DNA from: Alkalicoccus luteus
GTDB lineage: Bacteria; Bacillota; Bacilli; Bacillales; Salisediminibacteriaceae
DNA length: 64,000 nt
NCBI GenBank assembly: GCA_052061695.1
Contig: JBPZEY010000008.1
Strand: one strand, 5' to 3'
The notes under the pieces are model-generated. The model was not told where the DNA came from and searched no databases. It worked only from the letters and a program-made list of their open reading frames with translations. A program made the translations under genes and the position numbers. Positions 41,633 to 50,076 of this stretch are shown here, in pieces; position 1 is the stretch's first letter, and each line of letters starts with the position of its first letter.

Positions 41633-41662
41633 TTGCCAAGCGGACTCACTTTATAGTAATAT
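41633..41662 (+). promoter_or_regulatory. Candidate promoter of the 5S-tRNA unit
   Basis: TTGCCA (41633-41638), 18 bases, TAATAT (41657-41662), about 30 bases before the 5S gene. TATAGT overlaps as another possible -10. Confidence 0.45.
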
Positions 41663-41693
41663 ACTAAATGTCCTGAGGGACACAAACACCATA

Positions 41694-41811
<118 letters not shown>

Positions 41812-41897
41812 CCTTTTTTTCTTTTATACCTTCACGATGATGGACGCCGGTTTCTCCCTGGAGGAGGAGCGAGTGTCAACACGTTTCTATTTTTTAT

Positions 41898-41972
41898 TCC
41901 ACAGTAGCTCAGTGGTAGAGCTATCGGCTGTTAACCGATCGGTCGTAGGTTCGAATCCTACCTGTGGAGCCA
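41898..41972 (+). tRNA. tRNA-Asn (GTT)
   Basis: Cloverleaf with TCCACAG/CTGTGGA acceptor, anticodon loop CTGTTAA, TTCGAAT T loop and encoded CCA. Confidence 0.96.
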
Positions 41973-41973
41973 T

Positions 41974-42049
41974 GCTTCCTTAGCTCAGTTGGTAGAGCGC
42001 ATCCATGGTAAGGATGAGGTCAGCGGTTCAAGCCCGCTAGGAAGCTCCA
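41974..42049 (+). tRNA. tRNA-Thr (GGT)
   Basis: GCTTCCT/AGGAAGC acceptor, anticodon stem CATCC/GGATG with loop ATGGTAA, encoded CCA. One base after tRNA-Asn. Confidence 0.94.
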
Positions 42050-42053
42050 TCAT

Positions 42054-42128
42054 GGCCCGTTGGTCAAGTGGTTAAGACACCGCCCTTTCACGGCGGTAAC
42101 ACGGGTTCGAATCCCGTACGGGTCACCA
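42054..42128 (+). tRNA. tRNA-Glu (TTC)
   Basis: GGCCCGT/ACGGGTC acceptor, anticodon stem CCGCC/GGCGG with loop CTTTCAC, encoded CCA. Confidence 0.95.
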
Positions 42129-42150
42129 TTTTTCTTTTTTTATGGTGTGA

Positions 42151-42226
<76 letters not shown>

Positions 42227-42232
42227 TAACGC

Positions 42233-42307
42233 AGGGCTATAGCCAAGCGGTAAGGCATCGGATTTTGATTCCGTGATTCGCAGGTTCGAATCCTGCTAGC
42301 CCTGCCA
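42233..42307 (+). tRNA. tRNA-Gln (TTG)
   Basis: AGGGCTA/TAGCCCT acceptor, anticodon TTG in GATTTTGATTCC, T arm CAGGTTCGAATCCTG, encoded CCA. Confidence 0.93.
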
Positions 42308-42340
42308 TTTTCTTTTCATGGGTGATCGCAAAAGAAAATG
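42306..42340 (+). repeat. Inverted repeat between tRNA-Gln and tRNA-Lys
   Basis: CATTTTCTTTT (42306-42316) and AAAAGAAAATG (42330-42340) are perfect 11-base arms. It opens a 130-base spacer with no gene, unusually long for this tRNA cluster. It could be an RNA-processing or termination signal. Confidence 0.5.
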
Positions 42341-42439
42341 GGTAAAGACAGCCTTAAGAACGTAAAAGTGAGTGTACATCTGGTACGCGACAAGAGCGAA
42401 GCAGACGAAGAGACATGCAGCTTATCTGTAATCAAACGA

Positions 42440-42515
42440 GAGCCATTAGCTCAGTTGGTAGAGCATCTGACTTTTAATCAGAGGGTCGAAGGTTCGAGTC
42501 CTTCATGGCTCACCA
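42440..42515 (+). tRNA. tRNA-Lys (TTT)
   Basis: GAGCCAT/ATGGCTC acceptor, anticodon loop CTTTTAA, encoded CCA. Confidence 0.96.
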
Positions 42516-42531
42516 TTTACATATCACATAC

Positions 42532-42607
42532 GGGGCCTTAGCTCAGCTGGGAGAGCGCCTGCCTTGCACGCAGGAGGTCAGCGGTTCGATCCCGCTAGGC
42601 TCCACCA
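42532..42607 (+). tRNA. tRNA-Ala (TGC)
   Basis: GGGGCCT/AGGCTCC acceptor (one G-T pair), anticodon stem CCTGC/GCAGG with loop CTTGCAC, encoded CCA. Confidence 0.95.
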
Positions 42608-42617
42608 TACATATTGT

Positions 42618-42660
42618 TTGAAGCACTTCGGACGCATCTATCGTCTGAGGTGTTTTTTTG
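42618..42660 (+). terminator. Terminator of the 5S-tRNA unit
   Basis: CACTTCGGACG and CGTCTGAGGTG pair and are followed by seven T. Confidence 0.88.
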
Positions 42661-42860
42661 TGAGTCTTAAGCGGAACGAACAAAAAAGCTGGTCAACGAA
42701 AATAAAAATGAAACTTTCGATGCGGGTATTCCGTAAATGGACAGGACGGGCAACTCCAGCTCTGGATAACTGCTTTGTTTTTCCATAATATTAGTGATTT
42801 TGAATCCCGGTCCCTCGGTGTTTTCTTCCATTTCTCATGGTAAAATGAGAAAGGTATTTT

Positions 42861-42886
42861 TGAAACCTTATCAGGTTGCAGTCGTA
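42861..42886 (+). promoter_or_regulatory. Sigma-W autoregulatory promoter of sigW-rsiW
   Basis: TGAAAC (42861-42866), 16 bases, CGTA (42883-42886) is an exact match to the ECF sigma-W consensus. It lies 35 bases before sigW, as expected for autoregulation. Confidence 0.88.
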
Positions 42887-42921
42887 AATGAAGTAACCGC
42901 AGCGAAGCGGAGGGTGCAGGG

Positions 42922-43485
42922 ATGGACATAGTAGTAAAAAAAATCGTTCGTGAGGTTAAGCGCGGCAATCAGGATGCGTTCGCTGAGCTCGTGGATTTAT
43001 ATAAGGATAAAGTGTTTCATATTGCGTACCGCATGCTTGGAAATGCACATGAAGCACAGGATGTTTCACAGGAAGCTTTCCTGCGTGCCTACACGAACAT
43101 CGAGTCCTATGATGAAAACCGAAAGTTCTCCACGTGGATTTTCCGGATTGCGACAAACTTGTCCATTGACCGGATCCGCAGAAAAAAACCGGATTTTCAT
43201 CTGGAGGATCAAGTAGGCGGCACCGACAACCTGGATTACCACTCCCAGTTTGCAGCAGACATTGATCTGCCTGAAGATCAGGTTGTGAAGCTGGAGATGC
43301 AGCAGTGGATTCAGGATGAAATTATGGCACTTCCACCGAAATACCGCTCTGCTATTATACTGAAATACCTGGAAGATCTGTCGCTGAAAGAAATCAGCGA
43401 GGTTATGAATCTCCCGGTAGCGACGGTGAAAACCCGTATCCATCGTGGACGGAAAGCACTTCGCAAGCGGCTGGGTCAAGCCTAG
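42922..43485 (+). CDS. sigW: ECF sigma factor SigW
   Basis: 187 residues. Region 2 has DKVFHIAYRMLGNAHEAQDVSQEAF and the -10-recognising FSTWIFRIATNLSIDRIRR. Region 4 has LPPKYRSAIILKYLEDLSLKEISEVMNLPVATVKTRIHRGRKALR. In Bacillus SigW drives the cell-envelope stress regulon and is held by RsiW, encoded next. ATG 42922 follows GGAGGG. The preceding sigma-W type promoter supports the identity. Confidence 0.95.
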   Translation: MDIVVKKIVREVKRGNQDAFAELVDLYKDKVFHIAYRMLGNAHEAQDVSQEAFLRAYTNIESYDENRKFSTWIFRIATNLSIDRIRRKKPDFHLEDQVGGTDNLDYHSQFAADIDLPEDQVVKLEMQQWIQDEIMALPPKYRSAIILKYLEDLSLKEISEVMNLPVATVKTRIHRGRKALRKRLGQA

Positions 43486-43507
43486 CTGCAGAAAGGAGAC
43501 AGGCGCC

Positions 43508-44143
43508 ATGGCGTGCACACGGGATAAGCAGCAAGTGATTAATCAGTATTTAGATGAGGAAATGACGCTGCTTGAATCAAAACAATTTGAAGAGCATCTT
43601 CACTCGTGTCCGGACTGTGAAAAGCATGTTCGGGAACTGAAAAAAACAACCGCCATCATTCAAAGTGCGTCCCATTTTGAAGCGCCGAAGGACTTTACTG
43701 CGGGGGTCATGGACAGGCTTCCGAAACAGTCAAAGACAAAGCGCTGGCAGCAGTGGATCCGCAGGCACCCGATCGTGCTTACGGCAGCTGTCTTTTTCCT
43801 CGTCTTCGTAACAAGCCTTTCTGCAGGCTTTGGAGCAGAAGAGGAAATCGTCGTCAGAGGCGACGGGCATTTTATTATAAACGAGTCAGAGAGGACCGTT
43901 ATTATTCCGGAGGGCAGCGCCATTCAAGGCGATTTGTTTATCCGCAATGGAGATGTCGAAGTGAATGGTGAAGTATCCGGCGACATCACCGTCGTCAACG
44001 GCCGTCATCTGCAGGCCTCCTCCGCCCAGATCAGCGGTGATATTGAAGAGATCAACCAGACTTTCGAATGGCTTTGGTTCGAAATGAAGACGCTCTGGAA
44101 TGATGCGGTTCCCTTTCTAACACCAGCATCGGAAGAGGAATAA
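43508..44143 (+). CDS. rsiW: Anti-sigma-W factor RsiW
   Basis: 211 residues. The N-terminal zinc anti-sigma motif is HLHSCPDC (His-x3-Cys-x2-Cys, about 48-56), binding SigW. One membrane helix lies at about 89-107 (HPIVLTAAVFFLVFVTSLSA). The external domain carries a bactofilin-like repeat (GSAIQGDLFIRNGDVEVNGEVSG). On envelope stress, site-1 and site-2 proteolysis would release SigW. The ATG 22 bases after sigW is preceded by GAAAGGAG. A terminator follows the stop. Confidence 0.93.
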   Translation: MACTRDKQQVINQYLDEEMTLLESKQFEEHLHSCPDCEKHVRELKKTTAIIQSASHFEAPKDFTAGVMDRLPKQSKTKRWQQWIRRHPIVLTAAVFFLVFVTSLSAGFGAEEEIVVRGDGHFIINESERTVIIPEGSAIQGDLFIRNGDVEVNGEVSGDITVVNGRHLQASSAQISGDIEEINQTFEWLWFEMKTLWNDAVPFLTPASEEE

Positions 44144-44146
44144 AAC

Positions 44147-44183
44147 AGGCTGCCTCCTTACATACAGGGGGCAGCTTTTTTTA
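44147..44183 (+). terminator. Terminator of sigW-rsiW
   Basis: GCTGCCTCC and GGGGGCAGC with a ~9-base loop, followed by TTTTTTT. Confidence 0.92.
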
Positions 44184-44488
44184 GTATAGAGGTCGGGACT
44201 GGAGAAGCGAAACGAATAGGCGTTATGAACCGGCAGCGGTTAAACGAGTTCTCAGCTGAAGTGACCGTTTTTTTTCTGCGGGTGCAGAGCTTTTTAAGAA
44301 ATAGGTGCATAGAGAAAATACTGTAAAAGCAAAAGCTTGTCACTTCATTCTACATAAAGAGTGATGAGAATAACCCGCGTGATTCCGGCGAATTTCCCAT
44401 GGTATTTTACGATAAGAGCCCGGATAACTATGATATAATGAGAATCGTTGGAATGTCTTGCCTGAGTAAAGGCGCTGGGGGAAACATT
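44184..44488 (+). promoter_or_regulatory. Leader region and promoter of cdaA-cdaR-glmM
   Basis: About 300 bases without a gene. TGATATAAT at 44431-44439 is an extended -10 (TGnTATAAT) with a weak -35, 50 bases before cdaA. Nothing else in the stretch is recognised. Confidence 0.5.
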
Positions 44489-45307
44489 ATGCTGGAAGAT
44501 CTCACCCTGCTGCGGGCACTCGCCATCATTGTCGATGTCTCGCTGGTAGCTTTTGTTATTTATAAATTAATTATGGTTATACGCGGTACCCGGGCTGTCC
44601 AGCTCGTGAAAGGGATTACCGTTATTTTAGCTGTCTGGTTTTTAAGCGGCTATCTTGGATTGAATACGCTGCAGTGGATTATGCAGCAGGCAGTTACATA
44701 CGGTCTCCTCGCGATCATTATCATTTTTCAGCCGGAGCTTCGCCGTGCCCTGGAACAGCTTGGCCGCGGCCGCTTTTTCCAGTCAACATCGTCGGCGGAT
44801 GATCAGGAGGTGCGCCATTCGATTGAGCATATCATTACTGCTGCGAAGTACATGGGCAAGCGCCGCATCGGGGCCCTCATGTCGATTGAACGTGACACGG
44901 GAATGACTGATTACATTGAAACCGGTACTCCGATGCATGCAGAGCTCACATCAGAGCTTTTGATTAACATTTTTATCCCGAACGCCCCGCTTCACGATGG
45001 GGCCGTAATTATAAAAGGAAACGAAATTATGGCGGCCGGATGCTACCTGCCGCTCTCTGAAAATCCGTTTATCTCCAAAGAGCTTGGGACGAGACATCGT
45101 GCCGCTTTAGGGGTCAGTGAAGTAACCGATTCTATTACGATTGCTGTGTCAGAAGAGACTGGAGGTATATCAATTACGAAAAACGGCGAGATGCACCGAA
45201 ACCTGGAGGAAGACGGGATTCGCAGCATGCTGGAGCGCGAGCTGCTGAGCCGCCAGGAAACGAATGGTTCATCCCGCTGGCAGTGGGGAGGCCGTAAAAA
45301 TGGATAG
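44489..45307 (+). CDS. cdaA: Diadenylate cyclase CdaA
   Basis: 272 residues. Three N-terminal membrane helices (to about 80) are followed by a DAC domain with the ATP-binding motifs PNAPLHDGAVII (DGA) and LGTRHRAALG (RHR). It makes cyclic di-AMP, which controls potassium and osmolyte uptake and cell-wall metabolism. ATG 44489 follows GGGGG. The gene overlaps cdaR by 8 bases and heads the classical cdaA-cdaR-glmM module. Confidence 0.95.
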   Translation: MLEDLTLLRALAIIVDVSLVAFVIYKLIMVIRGTRAVQLVKGITVILAVWFLSGYLGLNTLQWIMQQAVTYGLLAIIIIFQPELRRALEQLGRGRFFQSTSSADDQEVRHSIEHIITAAKYMGKRRIGALMSIERDTGMTDYIETGTPMHAELTSELLINIFIPNAPLHDGAVIIKGNEIMAAGCYLPLSENPFISKELGTRHRAALGVSEVTDSITIAVSEETGGISITKNGEMHRNLEEDGIRSMLERELLSRQETNGSSRWQWGGRKNG

Positions 45308-46748
45308 GCTGTTCAGCAAAGGATGGTTCATTAAACTGGCATCCATTGTGATTGCGATCATGCTTTTCCTGATGGTAAACATGGACACACAGCCTCAGCA
45401 GGCCGGCGCAGGACTGCCGATACCGGGAGTGACCGATGGCGAGCGGGTACTGGAGGAAGTGCCGTTAAACGTGTATTACGATGATGAACAATATGTATTG
45501 ACTGATGCGCCGGAAACGGTTCAGGTTGTGCTGCGCGGACCAAACAGCGCGCTGACGCTCGGCCAGGCAACTCAGGGACAGCAGGAAATCTATATCGACC
45601 TGGAAAATGAAGAAGCGGGAACGCACTTTGAACGAATTCAGCACCGGGGTTTTCCGCCTGATTTAAGAGTTTCGATTGTTCCGCTTACCGTACAGGTCTC
45701 TCTTCAAGAGAGGCAGACAGCCTCCTATCCGGTCGATATCCAGATTCTGAACGAAGAGGAGCTTGCAGAAGGCTATACGATCGGTGAACCGGAGGCATCG
45801 CCAGGTACGATTGATGTCACGGCTGCATCCGGCATGCTGGAGCAGGTTGCACAGGTTCGGGCCGCAGTTGACGTGAGCGGCCGGTCAGAGAGTTTTACTG
45901 ATACCGCTTCTGTGGTATTATATGATGAGTCTGGAAACGAATTGGGCATCAATACCGATCCGCCTGCCGTAGACGTTACCGTACCAATCACAAGCCCGAA
46001 TAAATCCGTTCCGCTTCGGCTGAGCCGCAATGGCGAGCTTGCTGATGGACTGGCGATTGATTCGGTCAGCCTGGATCCGGAGGAAGTAACGATTTACGGT
46101 CCAGTCGATGTGTTAAACGATATTTCCGTGATTGATCTTGATGAGCTTGACTTAGAGGAGCTCGAAGGAGATACGACGCTGACCGTTCCTGTACCGGTAC
46201 CGGACGGGGTTGAACGCGTCGAACCGGGAGAAGTGACGGTTGAGATTGATACGACTGCAGAGCAAGAGCGGGAATTTTCTTCATTCTCTATTGATGTGGA
46301 GTCCCTGCCGGATGACTGGACGTTTCATTTCCCGGGAAATGAAGACGGCACGTTTACGCTTCGTGCACTAGGCAGCACGGAGCAGCTTGACCGGATCAGC
46401 CGGGATGATCTGGAAGCGTCAGTTGATGTGGACGGGCTTGAAGAGGGAACGCATATGGTACCTTTAGCAATTGGAGGCCCGCAGAACGTCCGCTTTCCAC
46501 AAAACGGATCTGACGTGGAAATCACCATCGAGGACGAATCGAGCAGTGAAGCGGCGAACGATGCTTCGGAGGAGACGACTACGTCTGAGGAAGCTGACGA
46601 ACCGCAGGAGAACGCGAACAATGAAGCCGCTGACGAAAATGTCGAAGTCAACGCTCAGGAAAGCGAAGAAGAGGAAACAACGACCGATGAAAACGAGCCG
46701 GATGAACCGGCAGACGATAATTCGACTATAAATGAAGATGAAGAATAG
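45300..46748 (+). CDS. cdaR: CdaA regulator CdaR (YbbR repeats)
   Basis: 482 residues. One N-terminal membrane helix (about 10-28) is followed by about four extracytoplasmic YbbR beta-repeats (DAPETVQVVLRGPNSAL, ASPGTIDVTAASGML, LDPEEVTIYGPVDVLN and an FTLRALGSTEQL repeat). A C-terminal tail of about 70 residues, almost wholly Glu, Asp, Thr, Ser and Asn (from EDESSSEA), ends the protein. CdaR binds CdaA and tunes its activity. The long acidic tail is unusual and suggests salt adaptation. RBS GGGGAGG inside cdaA. Confidence 0.93.
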   Translation: MDRLFSKGWFIKLASIVIAIMLFLMVNMDTQPQQAGAGLPIPGVTDGERVLEEVPLNVYYDDEQYVLTDAPETVQVVLRGPNSALTLGQATQGQQEIYIDLENEEAGTHFERIQHRGFPPDLRVSIVPLTVQVSLQERQTASYPVDIQILNEEELAEGYTIGEPEASPGTIDVTAASGMLEQVAQVRAAVDVSGRSESFTDTASVVLYDESGNELGINTDPPAVDVTVPITSPNKSVPLRLSRNGELADGLAIDSVSLDPEEVTIYGPVDVLNDISVIDLDELDLEELEGDTTLTVPVPVPDGVERVEPGEVTVEIDTTAEQEREFSSFSIDVESLPDDWTFHFPGNEDGTFTLRALGSTEQLDRISRDDLEASVDVDGLEEGTHMVPLAIGGPQNVRFPQNGSDVEITIEDESSSEAANDASEETTTSEEADEPQENANNEAADENVEVNAQESEEEETTTDENEPDEPADDNSTINEDEE

Positions 46749-46760
46749 GAGAGATATTGG

Positions 46761-48125
46761 ATGGGGAAATTCTTTGGTACTGACGGAGTCCGCGGTACAG
46801 CCAACACAGAGCTGACGCCCGAACTCGCGTTTAAACTGGGACGCTTCGGCGGCTACGTCCTGACGAAAGAGACGAGCAAGCCGAAGATTTTAATTGGACG
46901 GGACACCCGTATTTCCGGACACATGCTGGAAAGTGCTCTTGTAGCCGGGCTTTTGTCCATTGGAGCCGAGGTCATGCGTCTTGGCGTCATTACGACACCT
47001 GGCGTTGCGTATTTGACAAAAGCGCTCAGCGCTGACGCTGGCGTCATGATTTCAGCCTCACACAATCCGGTTCCGGATAACGGCATTAAGTTCTTTGGGT
47101 CGGATGGCTTTAAGCTGCTGGATGAGCAGGAAGAAGAAATTGAAAAGCTGCTTCATCTGGAAGATGATATGGAGGACGATCTTCCTCGGCCAGTCGGCGG
47201 CGATATTGGCGTTGTCAGCGATTATTTTGAGGGCGGACAAAAATATCTCCGTTACTTGAAACAGACGGTGGAAAATGACTTCTCCGGTCTTCATGTTGCA
47301 CTTGACTGTGCCAACGGGGCAGCTTCTCCGCTTGCGAACCATTTATTTGCAGATCTTGAAGCAGAAGAGATCTCCTGTATTGGTTCGTCGCCAAACGGGG
47401 TAAACATCAACGAACAGGTTGGTTCCACACATCCGGAAGAGCTTGTTGAGCTTGTGAAGGAAAAAGGGGCTGACATTGGTCTGGCCTTCGACGGCGATGC
47501 AGATCGACTGATTGCCGTTGATGAAAAGGGACAGATTGTAGATGGAGACCAGATTATGTACATCTGCGCCAAGTATTTAAATGCCCGCGGCGACCTGAAG
47601 CAAAATACGCTTGTGACGACCGTAATGAGCAACCTTGGTCTGTACAAAGCGCTGGAGCAGGAAGGGATCGCCACGAAGCAGACTGCTGTCGGCGACCGCT
47701 ACGTCATGGAAGCCATGCGCAACGGTGACTACAGCCTTGGCGGGGAACAATCCGGACACTTGATCTTCCTGGATCATTCCACAACCGGGGACGGGCTGCT
47801 TTCAGCTCTCCAGCTTGTGCAAATCGTTAAAACCTGCGGCAAACCATTGTCTGAGCTTGCAGCAGAAGTACCAAAATATCCGCAAAAGCTTGTGAATGTC
47901 CGGGTGCAGGATAAGCATGCCCTTGCAGGCAATTCCGTTATCAATGCGGAGATCGAAGCGGTTGAAGCAGAGATGAATGGGGAAGGACGCATTCTGGTAC
48001 GCCCATCCGGAACGGAGCCGCTCGTGCGTGTCATGGCGGAAGCTCCAACAGCGGAAACATGCGATAAATACGTCGCGAAAGTAGTTGACATCGTGAAGCA
48101 GGAGCTTGGCAGCCTGCAAAAATAA
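46761..48125 (+). CDS. glmM: Phosphoglucosamine mutase
   Basis: 454 residues. The N-terminus is GKFFGTDGVRGTANTELTPE. The phosphoserine loop is GVMISASHNPVPDNGIKFF (Ser about 100), the metal loop AFDGDADR and the sugar loop GGEQSGHLI, and RPSGTEPLVRVM closes the active site. It converts glucosamine-6-P to glucosamine-1-P for peptidoglycan synthesis. It is the third gene of cdaA-cdaR-glmM. In B. subtilis glmS follows next; here a 0.7-kb element and the mannitol operon intervene. Confidence 0.96.
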   Translation: MGKFFGTDGVRGTANTELTPELAFKLGRFGGYVLTKETSKPKILIGRDTRISGHMLESALVAGLLSIGAEVMRLGVITTPGVAYLTKALSADAGVMISASHNPVPDNGIKFFGSDGFKLLDEQEEEIEKLLHLEDDMEDDLPRPVGGDIGVVSDYFEGGQKYLRYLKQTVENDFSGLHVALDCANGAASPLANHLFADLEAEEISCIGSSPNGVNINEQVGSTHPEELVELVKEKGADIGLAFDGDADRLIAVDEKGQIVDGDQIMYICAKYLNARGDLKQNTLVTTVMSNLGLYKALEQEGIATKQTAVGDRYVMEAMRNGDYSLGGEQSGHLIFLDHSTTGDGLLSALQLVQIVKTCGKPLSELAAEVPKYPQKLVNVRVQDKHALAGNSVINAEIEAVEAEMNGEGRILVRPSGTEPLVRVMAEAPTAETCDKYVAKVVDIVKQELGSLQK

Positions 48126-48126
48126 T

Positions 48127-48158
48127 ACAAAGGCCGTCCCAAATGGGGCGGTCTTTGT
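48127..48158 (+). terminator. glmM terminator; left 32-bp flank of the inserted element
   Basis: ACAAAGGCCGTCCC, loop AAAT, GGGGCGGTCTTTGT. The same 32 bases recur at 48892-48923 with one difference (T versus C, which restores a G-C pair in the right copy). Confidence 0.9.
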
Positions 48159-48292
48159 CAGAATATAGACAAAGTCAATTAGGCTACATGTTTATTCATT
48201 TTGTGGTATTTCCCTTTTGCTTACCTAGCCTGCCGTGGGCTTGCCTTCAGCTATTTCTCAGGTTGACCCCTGTATGAAGGGAAGGATGGCTC

Positions 48293-48480
48293 GGCTTCAC
48301 TCGGACACAGGCTTCTCACGAGAAGCCTTCAAGAGCCGGTCCGGCTCCGCTCGCGCTTTTCATGCCGTTCAAGTTCGAACGGCGATGAGGCTTCACTCGG
48401 ACACAGGCTTTTTACAAGAAGCCTTCAAAAGCCAGTCCGGCTCCGCTCGTGCGTTGATGCCGTTCGCAGATCTGAACGGC
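48293..48480. repeat. 96-bp tandem repeat with paired hairpins
   Basis: Two units (48293-48383 and 48389-48480) share GGCTTCACTCGGACACAGGC, AGAAGCCTTCAA and GTCCGGCTCCGCTCG. Each unit holds two inverted repeats: GGCTTCTC/GAGAAGCC (weaker in unit 2) and GCCGTTC/GAACGGC. Changes in loops outnumber changes in stems, which suggests structure is conserved. Confidence 0.8.
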
Positions 48481-48718
48481 ACGGTATCTTCAGACTGCGC
48501 TGATTCGATAGGCGTCCCCGCCGGACACATCGGGAAATCGGCTCTGATTCTTAAAGAATAACGTTGCGACAGGCTGACGAAACTACTTTTTTTACGTTTA
48601 TCATGAAATTCAATGACGTACTGGCGTCCTTATATAACACGTAAACGGCTCAAAGTAAAGGTTCTATCTGTATCGAAAATCGTGTCAGCAAAAGCCGCAC
48701 ATATGAACCGTATTGCAA

Positions 48719-48831
48719 GCTGCCGACATCGAAGGACTTCGACTCCGGGAGGATCAGAACGAGGCGAAGATCCAGCGCTTCCGACGGAAGAAGGAAGCGG
48801 TTAGCTGAGCCCGTTCCCTCCGGAAAGCGAG
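48719..48831 (-). repeat. Bacillaceae intergenic repeat, copy B
   Basis: Reverse complement of this stretch aligns with 27493-27595: CTCGCTTTCCGGAGGGAACGG, GGATCTTCGCCTC, TTCTGATCCTCCC and ATGTCGGCAGC are shared. It lies near the right end of the glmM element. Confidence 0.75.
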
Positions 48832-48891
48832 GGTCCGCAGATACAGGCAGATGCAACGTTATTCACCTAAAAAAACTTTATCGACAGTCTG

Positions 48892-48927
48892 ACAAAGGCC
48901 GTCCCAAATGGGGCGGCCTTTGTGTTT
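48892..48927. terminator. Duplicated glmM terminator, right flank of the element
   Basis: ACAAAGGCCGTCCC, AAAT, GGGGCGGCCTTTGT, then GTTTTT. It lies 4 bases from the stop of the convergent mtlD, so it may now serve as its 3' structure too. Confidence 0.88.
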
Positions 48928-48930
48928 TTA

Positions 48931-50076
48931 TTATGCTTGAATGGCTTCATACAAGGCGGCTGCCTGCTGTACGAGCGGACTGTCCGGATCGAGTCCGCTG
49001 ACAGCTGCCAAAACGGAAGAAGCGGAACTCACAGCCAGCTGCTGATGAAGCTGGGCGGCTTCTTCGTCCTGCAGGTTATCGTAGGCGAGTGCGGCTGCAA
49101 TCGTGCGTAACAGCGCTTCCGGATTTATGCCACGTTCTTCCAGCTGCAGAGCAGGGCTGATAAGACGTTCCCGAGCGCCGAGCTTTTTCAGAGGCTGTCT
49201 GGCAACCCGGTCGATAGAATCAGATAAAGCATCGTTCTCAAAACGGCTGAGCGTCGTGCGGATATAAGCGGCATGCGTGTCCGGATCGAAGCCGTACTTG
49301 GCCGTCAGCAGTTTTCCGGTTTCCTGCAGCACGCTTTCCACCTCACTGCGGACCTCGTTGTCTTTCATCGCCTCCTGAACCGTGGCATGCTGCCTCTGCC
49401 AGCCGTGATAAGCTGCAGCTGCATGACCAGTGTTCACGGTAAAGAGCTTGCGCTCGATGTAGGCGTCGAGATCATCCACGTAGTGAATCCCGTCAATAGG
49501 CGGAACCGGGCCGTGAATAGCCTTCTTCTCAACGGTCCATTCGTAAAAAGGCTCTACGAGTACGTCCAGCGGATGAGCCTGCTCCTGAATCGGAACGATG
49601 CGGTCCACTGCTGCGTTCGGCCAGCTGATGAACGCTTCTGCCTGGCTTGCCTGCTCGTCAGAAAGGTGTTCCTTTACGTGCATGCGCAGCATGTCGGTGC
49701 CGCCGACTGCGTTTTCGCAGGCGATAACCGTCAGCGGCCAGGCTGAATCCAGTCGTTCCTTAACCGCTTCTGCCAGCACAGGGGCCAGGTGCTTTAAAAC
49801 AGGCGCACCGACAGCCGTTGTGACGAGATCTGCTTCCCGAAGCGCAGCAAGCAGCTCCTCTTTCTCGTGCTGCGAATGCAGGCCAGTAAAGTTGGTAACG
49901 GTTTCCGGAGGTTGATCAGGGGCTGCGAAGAAAATCTGATAACTCTCCTCCTGCTTTAACAGCTTGATCAGCTCATTGTTTACATCAGCAAATGTCACCT
50001 GGCAGCCTGCCCGGTGAAGGAGCTGAGCGATGAAGCCGCGGCCGATATTCCCGGCCCCAAAATGGACGGCTCTCAT
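48931..50076 (-). CDS. mtlD: Mannitol-1-phosphate 5-dehydrogenase
   Basis: 381 residues, polyol-specific long-chain dehydrogenase. The N-terminal NAD motif is HFGAGNIGRGFIAQLL. Other motifs are CENAVGGTDMLR, NAAVDRIVP, KLFTVNTGHAAAAYHG with the catalytic Lys/His region, and KYGFDPDTHAAYIRTTL. It oxidises mannitol-1-P to fructose-6-P. Its ATG directly follows the mtlF TAA, with AGGTGGAG inside mtlF as RBS. It is the last gene of mtlA-mtlR-mtlF-mtlD. Confidence 0.95.
   Translation of the reverse strand: MRAVHFGAGNIGRGFIAQLLHRAGCQVTFADVNNELIKLLKQEESYQIFFAAPDQPPETVTNFTGLHSQHEKEELLAALREADLVTTAVGAPVLKHLAPVLAEAVKERLDSAWPLTVIACENAVGGTDMLRMHVKEHLSDEQASQAEAFISWPNAAVDRIVPIQEQAHPLDVLVEPFYEWTVEKKAIHGPVPPIDGIHYVDDLDAYIERKLFTVNTGHAAAAYHGWQRQHATVQEAMKDNEVRSEVESVLQETGKLLTAKYGFDPDTHAAYIRTTLSRFENDALSDSIDRVARQPLKKLGARERLISPALQLEERGINPEALLRTIAAALAYDNLQDEEAAQLHQQLAVSSASSVLAAVSGLDPDSPLVQQAAALYEAIQA

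Larger units (their letters stand above)
48159..48891. mobile_element. 733-bp non-coding element with terminal inverted repeats, inserted at the glmM terminator
   Basis: Flanked by 32-bp direct copies of the glmM terminator (31/32 identical). The left end CAGAATATAGACAAAGT and the inverted right end CAGACTGTCGATAAAGT share 13 of 17 bases, then both reach TTAGG or TTTAGG. Inside are a tandem repeat (48293-48480) and the Bacillaceae repeat (48719-48831). No frame encodes a recognisable transposase. The right end and adjoining repeat match the element at 27433. I infer a non-autonomous transposon or decayed IS that targets terminators and duplicates them. Confidence 0.7.

Noticed and set aside
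42338..42541. 67-codon frame running through tRNA-Lys and into tRNA-Ala
   Set aside because: More than half of it is tRNA sequence; no RBS.
48293..48480. CRISPR-like array
   Set aside because: Only two units, each about 91 bases and contiguous; no short repeats with variable spacers and no cas genes in the window.
48235..48561. 108-codon frame in the glmM element
   Set aside because: It merely translates the tandem repeat; no RBS and no transposase motif.
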